Below the pieces are notes generated by a model. The model was not told the origin of the DNA. It saw only the letters and a list, made by a program, of their open reading frames with translations, and did not search any database. This document shows positions 40,242-49,626 of a stretch of 64,000 bases of DNA, in pieces. This DNA is from Pseudanabaena sp. M085S1SP2A07QC (GTDB lineage Bacteria; Cyanobacteriota; Cyanobacteriia; Pseudanabaenales; Pseudanabaenaceae), in NCBI GenBank assembly GCA_020404895.1, contig JADBWK010000019.1, forward strand, positions 62,001 to 126,000, given 5' to 3'. Positions within the stretch are counted from its first letter, which is position 1. Each line of letters starts with the position of its first letter. The translations under genes were made by a program, and so were the position numbers.

Positions 40242-41702
40242 CTATCGAAAGGGAATGATTTCCGCTTTTAAACCTGATTGAGCGAGTTTCTGTACTAGTT
40301 GATTTGCCGTGGTGCTCTCGCTATAGGCTCCCACTTGCATCATAGTTCTACCACTACGCGATAACCGAAATGCATCGGGAACAACCGTTTTTACCCGTTG
40401 AGTTACAGCGATGGAAGTAACTGGCACAACTACCCGATATTGGAAAGGCTTACCTGTAGTAGGATCGAGGGCGGGTGGTAAAGCCGCAACTCTAGGAGGA
40501 GTCTCAGGAACCCTATAGTCACGCTCAATGATGATTGTTGTTGGTGCAGTATTAGGATTAGTGGAAATTACAGGACTTGGCAATACTTGACCAGAGTTAG
40601 GAGGCTTGGCAGGTACAAATACTGTAGTCGGTGTGGGACGAGGATTAGATTGAATTGGAATAGGAGTGACCGTATTGGCTGGTGGTGATGGAATCGATGT
40701 TAATGGTGCAGGAGTGATAGAAGTCGCGATCGCATTGGTAATCGGAGAACTTGATGCTCTCAGATCCAGTAATCCTTTCACCCGCGATTGATTAATTTGA
40801 TTGCCCACTGCCACTAAAGGAATAGTCGTAGCATTATTAATATCGAATTCACGATTGTTTCTGAAAGTATTATTTCCTAGCGAAACCGTTGTGCCAAGGT
40901 CAGGGCGGGGAGAACCATTGGAGCTACTGAGAACTACTAGCCCATTGCGCTGATTATCAGCGATCGCATTGCCTCTTAGAGTTGGTTGAGCCGTATTTGA
41001 AATAATAATTCCATCCACATTGCGAGAGATATTATTATTCGCTAAAAGAACTTGAGATTGCTGTCCAATCGACAGTCCAAAACCTGTATTCTCAAATTTG
41101 TTATCGCGAATTTCCCCTGTACTTGTGCCAAGTGCCGAAATGCCACTACCTTTATTATTTGTAAATAGATTGTTGCCAATGAAAGCATTAGCACTGCCTG
41201 TGAGAAAGATGCCATCGTGGGTACTGCTCACAAAACTATTGTTAGCAATAATGACATTTCGGCTGGATTCTAACCATAGTCCATAACCGCGTGGGTTGCT
41301 ATTGGTAACTGTAATGCCTTCGATGCGAGAGTTGGTTGCGGCGGCGATCGCAATATTTTGACTTGCAAAAGTTGGACTGACAAAGCGCCCACCACCGCTA
41401 ATTACTACACCATTTCCATTCGTGCTAGGATTACCTCGTAAGATTGCACCTTTAGGAAGTCTAATCGGAAAACTTTCGCCCGTAGTTTGGCTATATGTGC
41501 CATTACTTAATTGGAAAATCGTTCCTTCTTGAGGATTGGCTGCGATCGCAGCCGTGATTGTACGATAGGTCTGTGCATCATTACCTTGTGGAGATACATA
41601 AACAATCTTTTGTTGAGCAGTTTGCGCCCAAACAATAGAGGGTGTGACGAGTGATGCGAGAAAAACTATACTAATAAGACGAGGACAGGGAAACTTATTC
41701 AT
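40242..41702 (-). CDS. Exported beta-helix (DUF1565-like) protein with C-terminal SPOR-like domain
   Basis: A 486-residue protein. A signal peptide (LISIVFLASLVTPSIVWA) is followed by KIVYVSPQGNDAQTYRTITA, a DUF1565-like start, then right-handed beta-helix repeats such as NNSFVSSTHDGIFLTGSANA and NNLFTNNKGSGISALGTSTG. A proline-rich linker (SITPAPLTSIPSPPANTV) leads to a SPOR-like end (GRTMMQVGAYSESTTANQLV, QKLAQSGLKAEIIPF). Such folds bind or degrade polysaccharides; SPOR domains bind peptidoglycan. So it is likely a cell-envelope protein; substrate unknown. Confidence 0.88.
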   Translation of the reverse strand: MNKFPCPRLISIVFLASLVTPSIVWAQTAQQKIVYVSPQGNDAQTYRTITAAIAANPQEGTIFQLSNGTYSQTTGESFPIRLPKGAILRGNPSTNGNGVVISGGGRFVSPTFASQNIAIAAATNSRIEGITVTNSNPRGYGLWLESSRNVIIANNSFVSSTHDGIFLTGSANAFIGNNLFTNNKGSGISALGTSTGEIRDNKFENTGFGLSIGQQSQVLLANNNISRNVDGIIISNTAQPTLRGNAIADNQRNGLVVLSSSNGSPRPDLGTTVSLGNNTFRNNREFDINNATTIPLVAVGNQINQSRVKGLLDLRASSSPITNAIATSITPAPLTSIPSPPANTVTPIPIQSNPRPTPTTVFVPAKPPNSGQVLPSPVISTNPNTAPTTIIIERDYRVPETPPRVAALPPALDPTTGKPFQYRVVVPVTSIAVTQRVKTVVPDAFRLSRSGRTMMQVGAYSESTTANQLVQKLAQSGLKAEIIPFR

Positions 41703-41775
41703 ATTCAGACACCAACAAGATATCTAGCAAACATGTCTAACTAGACTAGCAGCAAGTTGCTTTTGTTTCATACAA

Positions 41776-41806
41776 AAAAAAGGAGGTGCAGCGCACCTCC
41801 TTTTTT
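41776..41806. terminator. Terminator between the beta-helix gene start and thiC end
   Basis: AAAAAAGGAGGTGC and its complement around AGC, with T-run on either strand. It serves thiC (minus). Confidence 0.8.
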
Positions 41807-41817
41807 AGATTTTTTGA

Positions 41818-43302
<1,485 letters not shown>

Positions 43303-43375
43303 CTTGAGATCATAGCACTGTAAAGCTAGTGCTTATAGGTAGAGATAAGCTGGACTATAAAAATTAACTATTGCC

Positions 43376-43600
43376 ATCCAGCGCGTTGCGCTGAATTATA
43401 GTACAGATAAATTTTTGAAAGCGCTGCTAAGCGGCTCTTTCAAAAATTTATCTGTACTATAATTAGGCTGAAGACGCAAAGCATCTCTAATACCAAAACA
43501 TAAAAGGGCGTAGCCATTTTGTGTTTTTAAAACCCTTACAGAGCTTGGGTTTTAATTCACAGAAGTGTTGCCACACTTTTGTGAATTGGTATAACCTATG
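43376..43600. repeat. Composite of hairpin repeats
   Basis: Three repeat pieces: a hairpin with arms TAGTACAGATAAATTTTTGA (43399-43462), a GCGTAGCCATTTTGTGTTT copy of the 40.06-kb repeat, and an AATTCACAGAAGTGTTGCC copy of the repeat at 38.37 kb. This, with the riboswitch, fills the 400-bp gap between thiC and the Uma2 gene. Confidence 0.65.
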
Positions 43601-43603
43601 GGG

Positions 43604-44179
43604 TTAAGTGAAATCAATATTGTCGTAAAGATCGGCTATTTGGATTTGCACATCTGCAAACCTTAGAGAAATCGTTACGGTTGGATCATCATATTCCGAA
43701 AATAGCCATTGATTGACCGCAGTTTTCACATGATGCTCTACACGGATACGATACTGATCAATTAATACATATTCCTGAAAAGTATTAATAGTTCGGTAAG
43801 CAGCAAATTTTTCACTGCGATCGTAGTTTTGGGTGGATCTAGACAACACTTCCGCAATAAAGCAAGGATTAGTAATCGTATCTTTACGACCGTCTTGCAT
43901 TTCCAAAGGTTTTGGTGCAACCATGACATCAGGATAGGTATGGATCTTAACATCAGGAATCCAAAGCCGCTGATCGGCTGAAAATAGACGGAAAGGTTGA
44001 CCACGCAGGGCAATTTTGACGATTGACAACAAATTTACGGCGATTTCAGTATGGTTTGGTGTTCCACCAGTCATTGGAATAATTTCTCCATTACGGTATT
44101 CGTTGCGAGTTTCTGACGCTATTTCTAGCTCTAGGTATTCGTCAACGGTGTAAGTTTTCTTGGCAAGTTGAGTAACCAT
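43604..44179 (-). CDS. Uma2-family (DUF820) endonuclease-like protein
   Basis: A 191-residue protein of the large cyanobacterial Uma2 family, which has a PD-(D/E)XK fold. Motifs are YTVDEYLELEIASETRNEYR, GEIIPMTGGTPNHTEIAVNL, KIHTYPDVMVAP and NPCFIAEVLSRSTQNYDR (E-V active-site strand), then FAAYRTINTFQEYVLIDQYR. These sites fit an active nuclease, though Uma2 functions are mostly unproven. It lies six bases after a small hypothetical gene on the same strand. Confidence 0.88.
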   Translation of the reverse strand: MVTQLAKKTYTVDEYLELEIASETRNEYRNGEIIPMTGGTPNHTEIAVNLLSIVKIALRGQPFRLFSADQRLWIPDVKIHTYPDVMVAPKPLEMQDGRKDTITNPCFIAEVLSRSTQNYDRSEKFAAYRTINTFQEYVLIDQYRIRVEHHVKTAVNQWLFSEYDDPTVTISLRFADVQIQIADLYDNIDFT

Positions 44180-44185
44180 GATGTT

Positions 44186-44566
44186 TTACCTGCGATCGCG
44201 TCCCGATGAAATTTGTTTGAAATATGGCTTGTTAGAGTTAAGACACTCTTGCAATTCAGGCGATCGCTCTGTGCTTACATTACCTTCACGCTTATAGACT
44301 GATCCCTCACGCACAAAGCGTCCAACTAATTTACCAAAGGTAATCTGATCTCTTTTGAAAGCATATTGCTGAATGGCAAGATTTTTTACGCCTTGCAATG
44401 TATAAACTTCATAATCAAGCCCTGTCAGATAGCGAGGAATCTTGATATTGAGAGAGGCAATCATTGCACCATTGGGTGAGGAGCCACTATAACAATAGCG
44501 ATCGCTCTCACTTGTCTGACGAAGCTTCAGTATCAAGGGAATTATTAGCAGTTTCATGTGTAGCAA
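44186..44566 (-). CDS. Hypothetical protein upstream of the Uma2 gene
   Basis: A frame of up to 126 residues. The reliable part may start at an internal ATG (MIASLNIKIPRYLTGLDYEV) at about residue 35. Later it reads YTLQGVKNLAIQQYAFKRDQ and FGKLVGRFVREGSVYKREGN. A short frame just upstream (44508-44582, MTQAIIATHETANNSLDTEA) looks like a lost N-terminus in another frame, so the gene may be frameshifted. I do not recognise a family. It is six bases from the Uma2 gene. Confidence 0.45.
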   Translation of the reverse strand: MLHMKLLIIPLILKLRQTSESDRYCYSGSSPNGAMIASLNIKIPRYLTGLDYEVYTLQGVKNLAIQQYAFKRDQITFGKLVGRFVREGSVYKREGNVSTERSPELQECLNSNKPYFKQISSGRDRR

Positions 44567-44599
44567 TGATCGCTTGAGTCATGATGGATTCCTACGATG

Positions 44600-44755
44600 A
44601 GCGATATCGTAATAGTATAGCAATTCGTCAGAATCACAGATTAGACGGATTATGGGATTGCACAGATTTTAATTTTTCGTAATCCATAGACTCATCCGCA
44701 GCACATAGCGCTGTAAAATCTGCTAATCTGCGAAATCCTTCAATCCATATAATCC
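44600..44755. repeat. Intergenic repeat with ATTATGGGATTG and ATCTGCTAATCTGCG
   Basis: The gap between the hypothetical gene and cobU/P holds inverted motifs CAGATTAGACGGATTATGGG and CATATAATCCGTGATC, together with a GCGCTGTAAAATC string. No cobalamin riboswitch boxes were found. Confidence 0.5.
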
Positions 44756-44761
44756 GTGATC

Positions 44762-45292
44762 ATGATTAGTTTAGTAACGGGCGCAACTAGCTCAGGTAAA
44801 AGTGAATGGGCAGAAAATCTAGCAATGCGATCGCAAAAAAATGTAATTTATATCGCCACAGCAACTCGTTATCCCGATGATGCGGAATGGGAAGCCCGTT
44901 TACAGAAACATAGCGATCGCCGTCCTGAGAATTGGCAAACTTTAGAAGTCCCAATTGCTTTAGCAACAAGTATTTTAGAGATTAATGGTGATGCTTATAT
45001 TCTGGTAGATTCCCTTGGTACTTGGTTAGCAAATCTTTTGGAAGAGGATGAACTAGCTTGGAATAAAATAGAAGTAGAACTCTTACAAGCAATTCAAGCT
45101 TGTACTGTCGATATCACTTTTGTTGCGGAAGAGGTGGGCTGGGGACTTGTGCCAGAATATAAATCGGGAAGAATATTTTGCGATCGCCTTGGTGGTCTTA
45201 GTCGCAAGATTGGTGCGATCGCAGATGATGTCTATCTAGTTACAGGTGGATATGCTGTTAATCTCACCCAAATTGGCGAAAAACTGCCATGA
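44762..45292 (+). CDS. cobU: Adenosylcobinamide kinase / adenosylcobinamide-phosphate guanylyltransferase
   Basis: CobU/CobP phosphorylates adenosylcobinamide and adds GMP, in cobalamin assembly. The 176-residue enzyme has P-loop VTGATSSGKSEWAENLAM, the histidine region IYIATATRYPDDAEWEARLQ and KHSDRRPENWQTLEVP, YILVDSLGTWLANLL, and VAEEVGWGLVPEYKSGR. The ATG at 44762 is used (a GTG lies six bases before). A related cobalamin gene, cobD, lies at 21 kb. Confidence 0.94.
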   Translation: MISLVTGATSSGKSEWAENLAMRSQKNVIYIATATRYPDDAEWEARLQKHSDRRPENWQTLEVPIALATSILEINGDAYILVDSLGTWLANLLEEDELAWNKIEVELLQAIQACTVDITFVAEEVGWGLVPEYKSGRIFCDRLGGLSRKIGAIADDVYLVTGGYAVNLTQIGEKLP

Positions 45293-45337
45293 CTTTACGC
45301 TACTTGTGCAGACGCATCATCACTTGAGAATCTAAAG

Positions 45338-45412
45338 GCGATCGCCTCAACAATCTATCTTCTAAAGGCGATCGCTATTACCGTAAGCCGTGATTTTTCG
45401 GCGATCGCTTAA
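45338..45412. repeat. Second HIP1-rich intergenic repeat family, copy A
   Basis: Contains CTCAACAATCTATCTTCTAA, GGCGATCGCTATTACCGTAA and GCCGTGATTTTTCGGCGATC. Related copies are near 45.68, 47.69, 49.47, 49.57 and 52.28 kb. It differs from the spacer of the TA array. Confidence 0.75.
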
Positions 45413-45562
45413 CTATTATTTGTCTTTGCGGCGGGAAGCATCCTGAAAGTAATCGCCGATAACTTCATCGCCGAGAAGTTATCGGAACTAAACAACGAAG
45501 CGAACCATTTTGCTTGCGTAATCTCGACTAGAAACAGCCAGCCTTAATGGGCGTATCGTTTC

Positions 45563-45652
45563 GGCATAACGGCTTAATTGAGCGACAAGTGATCCCCCTC
45601 CAAATTAACACAAAATATCCTGATTTTGTCCGCTCGAATGTTTTGTTATGCC
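45563..45652. other. Possible attC-like integron recombination site
   Basis: Ends are GGCATAAC (45563-45570) and GTTATGCC (45645-45652). Inner boxes are TTAATTGAGCGAC (45574-45586) and GTCCGCTCGAAT (45628-45639), which pair with one or two unpaired extra bases. The overall layout R''-L''-loop-L'-R', about 90 bp, resembles attC sites with extrahelical bases. The end boxes follow GCATAAC...GTTATGC, which deviates at one place from the RYYYAAC consensus. No integrase gene lies in this window. The rest of the 667-bp gap up to the acg-like gene holds HIP1-type repeats and two degenerate copies of GATAACTTCT-CGGAACT-AACAACGAAG (45458 and 45768). Confidence 0.45.
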
Positions 45653-45901
45653 CCGAGCACCTATCAATTTCTTAACTTTGCGATCGCTATTCCTGTGAGT
45701 CATGAGTTCTGATCGCTCAACAAATATTTTTCTTTGGATAAGCTCAAACCACCATATTCATTGCTGATAACTTCTCGGAACTCAACAACGAAGTCAATCA
45801 TTTTTAATAACCCAATTTTGACAAGGAACAGACAATAACAATCTTTTATAACTTGATTAAACAACTACGCACCGTCAACCCATTGAAAAAAAAGAATACT
45901 C

Positions 45902-45930
45902 TTGACAACATTCCTAGGAATGTTAATATA
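45902..45930 (+). promoter_or_regulatory. Promoter with perfect palindromic operator, upstream of acg-like gene
   Basis: TTGACA (45902-45907), a 17-base spacer and AATATA (45925-45930). The spacer is nearly filled by AACATTCCTAGGAATGTT (45907-45924), a perfect 18-bp palindrome. A partial second copy, TTCTTGGGAATGTT, follows at 45931-45944. The same palindrome core lies at 47900-47917. It should bind a repressor, most simply the MarR protein encoded after the acg-like gene. Confidence 0.8.
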
Positions 45931-45959
45931 TTCTTGGGAATGTTTTTTGGTGTTTCATA

Positions 45960-47111
45960 ATGCTTTCTAGACGTAACTTTATTCTAATGGCAGGGACTAC
46001 AGCCGTGATTGTGGCGGCGGGTAGTGCGGCGGTCAATCTAGACGAGATGCCATCAAGTGCGATCGCTGCTTGGTCTGAGCCTAGTTCAACTGAATCCGAC
46101 ATTCGCAAGCGAGTATTATCCTATGCAATTCTGGCTCCAAACCCTCACAATATGCAACCTTGGCTTGTGGATCTGCGCCAGCCCGACCAGATTATTCTCT
46201 ATTGCGATCGCAGTCGCTTATTGCCTCAAACCGATCCGTTCTCTCGTCAGATTTTGATCGGTCATGGGGCTTTTCTCGAATTGTTAGATCTTGCCGCTGG
46301 TGCAGCAGGACATCGGGCGGAAATCACTTACTTCCCAAAGGGCGAGTTTGGCGATCTCATTGACGATCGTCCTATTGCTTCAATTCGACTAATTCCAGAC
46401 CCAAACAGGGAACCCGATCCTTTGTTTCAGCAAATTCTGAAGCGTCGAAGTGCTAAAGTTCCCTTCGATTCTGCGAAACCTCTAAGTCCCGATCATGTGA
46501 AAGGTCTAGCGACGGCATATACCAATCCTGATTGCAAATTCTCGATTACAACTGAAAACCCGCAAGTATTGGGATTGCAGGGAATTGTGAGATCGGGAAT
46601 GGAAATCGAGATGCGAACTCCGCGCACATATCAAGAAAGTGTTGATGTAATGAGGATTGGAGCAAAAGAAGTCGAGCAAAATCGCAATGGGATTAGCTTA
46701 ACTGGAGCACCAATTGGATGGGGACGTATATTGGGCTTAATCAGTAGGGAAAAACTAGCCGATCCTACCTCTCAAGCTTTTCAATCAGGAGTAACTATGT
46801 ACCGTAATATTGCCGAAGCTTCTCCTGCATTTGCTTGGATGACCACAAGCCGTAATTCGCGATCGATGCAATTAGCCGTGGGAAGAGCCTATGCAAGACT
46901 CAATCTCAAAGCGACCGAACTAGGGGTTGCGATGCATCCCATGAGTCAGGTTCTTCAAGAATATAAAGAGATGCAAGCTTTGCAAAGAGGGTTTTTAAGG
47001 ATGCTTGATATTCCTGAAGGTCATACTGTGCAAATGTTGGTGCGATTGGGATATACTAAAAATCCTAATCCTTCACCCCGTCGAGCTTTGCAAGATTTAC
47101 TGTTAACTTAA
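45960..47111 (+). CDS. Acg-type FMN-binding nitroreductase-like protein
   Basis: A 383-residue protein of the Acg-like nitroreductase family. The N-terminus MLSRRNFILMAGTTAVIVAA has SRRNF, so export by Tat is possible. The core has ILAPNPHNMQPWLVDLRQPD, ILIGHGAFLELLDLAAGAAG, KRRSAKVPFDSAKPL and MHPMSQVLQEYKEMQALQ. Acg proteins bind FMN with a lid and often lack ordinary reductase activity. It is followed 5 bases on by a marR gene and preceded by a strong regulated promoter. Confidence 0.85.
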   Translation: MLSRRNFILMAGTTAVIVAAGSAAVNLDEMPSSAIAAWSEPSSTESDIRKRVLSYAILAPNPHNMQPWLVDLRQPDQIILYCDRSRLLPQTDPFSRQILIGHGAFLELLDLAAGAAGHRAEITYFPKGEFGDLIDDRPIASIRLIPDPNREPDPLFQQILKRRSAKVPFDSAKPLSPDHVKGLATAYTNPDCKFSITTENPQVLGLQGIVRSGMEIEMRTPRTYQESVDVMRIGAKEVEQNRNGISLTGAPIGWGRILGLISREKLADPTSQAFQSGVTMYRNIAEASPAFAWMTTSRNSRSMQLAVGRAYARLNLKATELGVAMHPMSQVLQEYKEMQALQRGFLRMLDIPEGHTVQMLVRLGYTKNPNPSPRRALQDLLLT

Positions 47112-47116
47112 AAAAC

Positions 47117-47596
47117 ATGAACTTACACGATCCTGAGAAGTTAAAGCAAGTGATGATTTGGATTGGGGTTGCAAATCAGTTAAACACCACACGATTTAAT
47201 CAACTGATGGCTGAATATAATTTGCCATTACCACAATTCACTATGTTGAATCACTTTAGACGCGATCCACATCAAGGGCGCACTATAACCCAACTTGCTT
47301 CAGCTTTTCAGGCAAATCAACCCGCTATTACAAAAACAGTGCAGCACCTTATTCAGAAAGGCTATTTGGAAGTCCAAGTGAGTAAGGAGGATAAGCGAGT
47401 TAAATATCACTATATCACTAAGGCAGGTTTAGATGCCCATAAGCAAGCGATCGCTCTTATCCTTCCCGATGCTCAACTTATCTTTGCTGAATGGAGTTCT
47501 GAAGAGGTTGATTCGTTGCATAAGTCTTTATTTCGGTTAAAGAATTGGTTAGACGATCACCGAGATACATTAGAGAGTAATAATTGCGAAGTATAA
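47117..47596 (+). CDS. MarR-family transcriptional regulator
   Basis: A 159-residue winged-helix protein: LPQFTMLNHFRRDPHQGRTI, then QLASAFQANQPAITKTVQHL (recognition helix) and IQKGYLEVQVSKEDKRVKYH (wing). MarR proteins usually bind a palindrome upstream of their own operon and release it when a small molecule binds. It is six bases from the acg-like gene, so they share a transcript. The 18-bp palindromes at 45907 and 47900 are its likely targets. Confidence 0.9.
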   Translation: MNLHDPEKLKQVMIWIGVANQLNTTRFNQLMAEYNLPLPQFTMLNHFRRDPHQGRTITQLASAFQANQPAITKTVQHLIQKGYLEVQVSKEDKRVKYHYITKAGLDAHKQAIALILPDAQLIFAEWSSEEVDSLHKSLFRLKNWLDDHRDTLESNNCEV

Positions 47597-47686
47597 CGTC
47601 TAAAGCTTTAGATAATCGCTCCGCTAAAACTTTAGTGAAATTGAACTGTTAATAGATGTCGCCGAACAATTTTATGTTTTTGTGAT

Positions 47687-47742
47687 AGGCGATCGCCTCA
47701 ATTGTCTATACTATCAAAGGGTTTGCTGTAAGCGATCGCTAA
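47687..47742. repeat. Second HIP1-rich repeat family, copy C
   Basis: GGCGATCGCCTCAATTGTCT and GTAAGCGATCGCTAA, matching the family at 45.34 kb in part. It lies in the 629-bp gap between marR and the membrane-protein gene. Confidence 0.6.
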
Positions 47743-47894
47743 ATGTTAATTGCTGTAAAATTAGCAACCAAACAAATGCGTAGGTTCTCAACCCTACATA
47801 TTTGGGTTAGAAATTAGTTATACCGTTCAAACTGTTTAGCATCAACCAAATTATTTTTTTAGATTTCGTGGAATTTTAAGAGAGAGAAAAGAAC

Positions 47895-47923
47895 TTGACA
47901 ACATTCCTTGGAATGTTTATTAT
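47895..47923 (+). promoter_or_regulatory. Second MarR-type operator and promoter
   Basis: TTGACA (47895-47900), a 17-base spacer and TATTAT (47918-47923). The spacer carries AACATTCCTTGGAATGTT (47900-47917), the same palindrome as at 45907 with one changed central base. The nearest downstream gene starts 300 bases later. The leader between contains two tiny frames (MFALTAIK; MTNMTRSLSTKLVAVLNFKS) that may be remnants of a lost gene. Confidence 0.78.
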
Positions 47924-48225
47924 ATCTAAAGGAACATTTATTGCGTTCTAAAAATATTATTAGAGGTAGATTATGTTTGCTCTAACAGCTATAAAGTGAG
48001 CATCAAAATAAGTAAATCGCGGATTTAAATATGACAAATATGACACGCTCTCTATCTACTAAACTTGTCGCCGTTTTAAATTTTAAAAGCGTCTAAAGCG
48101 CTGACGTACCACGAGTTGGCTAGCTGTTTGAGAAGATTTGGGACTTTTGACGCATGTTGATCGTACATTTTATTAAGCTACGAGATTATTAAAACAACAT
48201 TAATTTTAAAAATATTAATTTAATT

Positions 48226-48960
48226 ATGATAGACAAAAATTTAGCAAGAACAAACTTTAAAATGCATTTGCTCGCAGGATGCGTTCTTTTCTTAGGAGGT
48301 TTTCTTTCTATTCCTGGTCAAATACTCTTGCCAGCAACTGGCTTCCCCGAAAGTTTACAAGGCATGGGTGGCAGTGAAGCAATATCATTGTTTCTAGTAA
48401 ATGAATTTGCGTTCCGTGTAGGGTATTTATCAAATGCAATTTCTGCGCTATTAGTGTTTTTTGGAATGATTTATCTAGCCAAGGTTTCGTATAATAAAAT
48501 TCCAAATCTTTTGAGTTCAAAACCTTTACTGGGTCTTGCTATTTCCTCAGGTGCCCTCCGATCTATTTGGTGGTTTGCACTTCTAACACAAGTTCCATTA
48601 ATGGCAAAATTGTGGCAAGAGGCTGACAGTGCAGGAAAAGCAATAATCAATGTTAATTATATACTTTTAAATGATTTACTCTCTACCATTCAGGAAGATT
48701 TGGGGGTTAATATTCTTGGTGGTCTTTTTCTCATTTTATTCTCTGTAAGCGTGTTTAAAAATAAAGTCTATCCAAAATGGGTTGCGATTATGGCAGGAAT
48801 TGCCGCACTGTCATTCATTGCCTCTAGTTCAGAGTTTTTGGGAATTCCAGGTGGCTCTGTGCTTCCATTTATTGGACCAACTGTTTCAGGGTTTATGTTT
48901 ATGGGCATTGGTATTCTTGAGTTGCTGAGAGCCAGAAACGTGCATACTAAATTACTATGA
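48226..48960 (+). CDS. DUF4386-like multi-pass membrane protein
   Basis: A 244-residue protein with about six membrane segments: LAGCVLFLGGFLSIPGQILL, GYLSNAISALLVFFGMIYLA, LGLAISSGALRSIWWFALLT, LGVNILGGLFLILFSVSVF, WVAIMAGIAALSFIASSSEF, and LPFIGPTVSGFMFMGIGILE. Its pattern matches DUF4386, a family of uncharacterised membrane proteins. The operator at 47900 places it in the probable MarR regulon. Confidence 0.75.
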   Translation: MIDKNLARTNFKMHLLAGCVLFLGGFLSIPGQILLPATGFPESLQGMGGSEAISLFLVNEFAFRVGYLSNAISALLVFFGMIYLAKVSYNKIPNLLSSKPLLGLAISSGALRSIWWFALLTQVPLMAKLWQEADSAGKAIINVNYILLNDLLSTIQEDLGVNILGGLFLILFSVSVFKNKVYPKWVAIMAGIAALSFIASSSEFLGIPGGSVLPFIGPTVSGFMFMGIGILELLRARNVHTKLL

Positions 48961-49040
48961 TCAGAATTAACCGAGTTCAAGTCTGCCACTAGAATAAGTC
49001 CGAGCTTCAGGCTTCTCAATAAACTCTCTTAAACCGTTAT

Positions 49041-49442
49041 GAGTCTATCCAATGGTTAATGTGGCAAATGGGAGGAATTAGTCTAATGGCAGGGTAAGCA
49101 TATCATTTTCTTAAGGTAGCACCCGAAGATATTCCCTACGCAAAAAATCGCTATATGGATGAAACAAAGCGGCTTTTAGGCGTGATGGAAAAGCATCTAG
49201 GTAATCGAGACTATCTGGCAGGAAGCTATTCTATAGCCGACATTGCCATTTATCCTTGGCTAAAAGCGACAAATCTCATTGGAATTGTTTTGGCAGAAGA
49301 TTATCCAAAAATTGCTCAATGGGCGGATCAAATAGCTGCTAGACCAGCCGTCCAACGTGCCTATGCAGTTGGAGAAGCAACAAGAGAAAATCAAAAAATG
49401 GATGGAAGTATTCCAAAAGCATCTGTTTCTACAAATTCTTAA
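49041..49442 (+). pseudogene. Glutathione S-transferase C-terminal part, interrupted by TAA
   Basis: The frame reads NRYESIQWLMWQMGGISLMA then G-TAA-AYHFLKVAPEDIPYAKNR and continues YMDETKRLLGVMEKHLGNRD and YLAGSYSIADIAIYPWLKAT, the GST C-terminal helix domain (YfcG/GstB-like). In relatives the codon at the TAA (49095-49097) is Gln (CAA), so one C-to-T change made the stop. The N-terminal thioredoxin-fold domain is absent upstream. The intact 96-codon frame from 49155 is only the end of the gene. Confidence 0.82.
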
Positions 49443-49468
49443 GAGCATTGATTAACGATTTTAGATGC

Positions 49469-49626
49469 GATCACCTCAATAATCTATCTTCTCAAGGAGA
49501 TCGGAATTACTGTGAGGCGTGATTTTTAGGCGATCGCTTTAACGATATTTTCTGTGGGTTTACTGAAGGCGATCGCTAGTACTGTGTGAGTCGTGATTGT
49601 TAAGCGATCGCCTCAATTATCTATCT
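49469..49626. repeat. Second HIP1-rich repeat family, two copies
   Basis: CACCTCAATAATCTATCTTC, GAATTACTGTGAGGCGTGAT and TTTTAGGCGATCGC, then a second copy with GTACTGTGTGAGTCGTGATT. It lies between the GST remnant and the tetR-like gene, whose 3' end it overlaps. Confidence 0.7.

Noticed and set aside
44508-44582. 24-codon frame MTQAIIATHETANNSLDTEA
   Set aside because: Too short to call a gene; mentioned only as a possible lost N-terminus of the neighbour.
44567-44755. Cobalamin riboswitch upstream of cobU
   Set aside because: The interval consists of ATTATGGGATTG/CTGCTAATCTGCG repeats and lacks the conserved B12 box.
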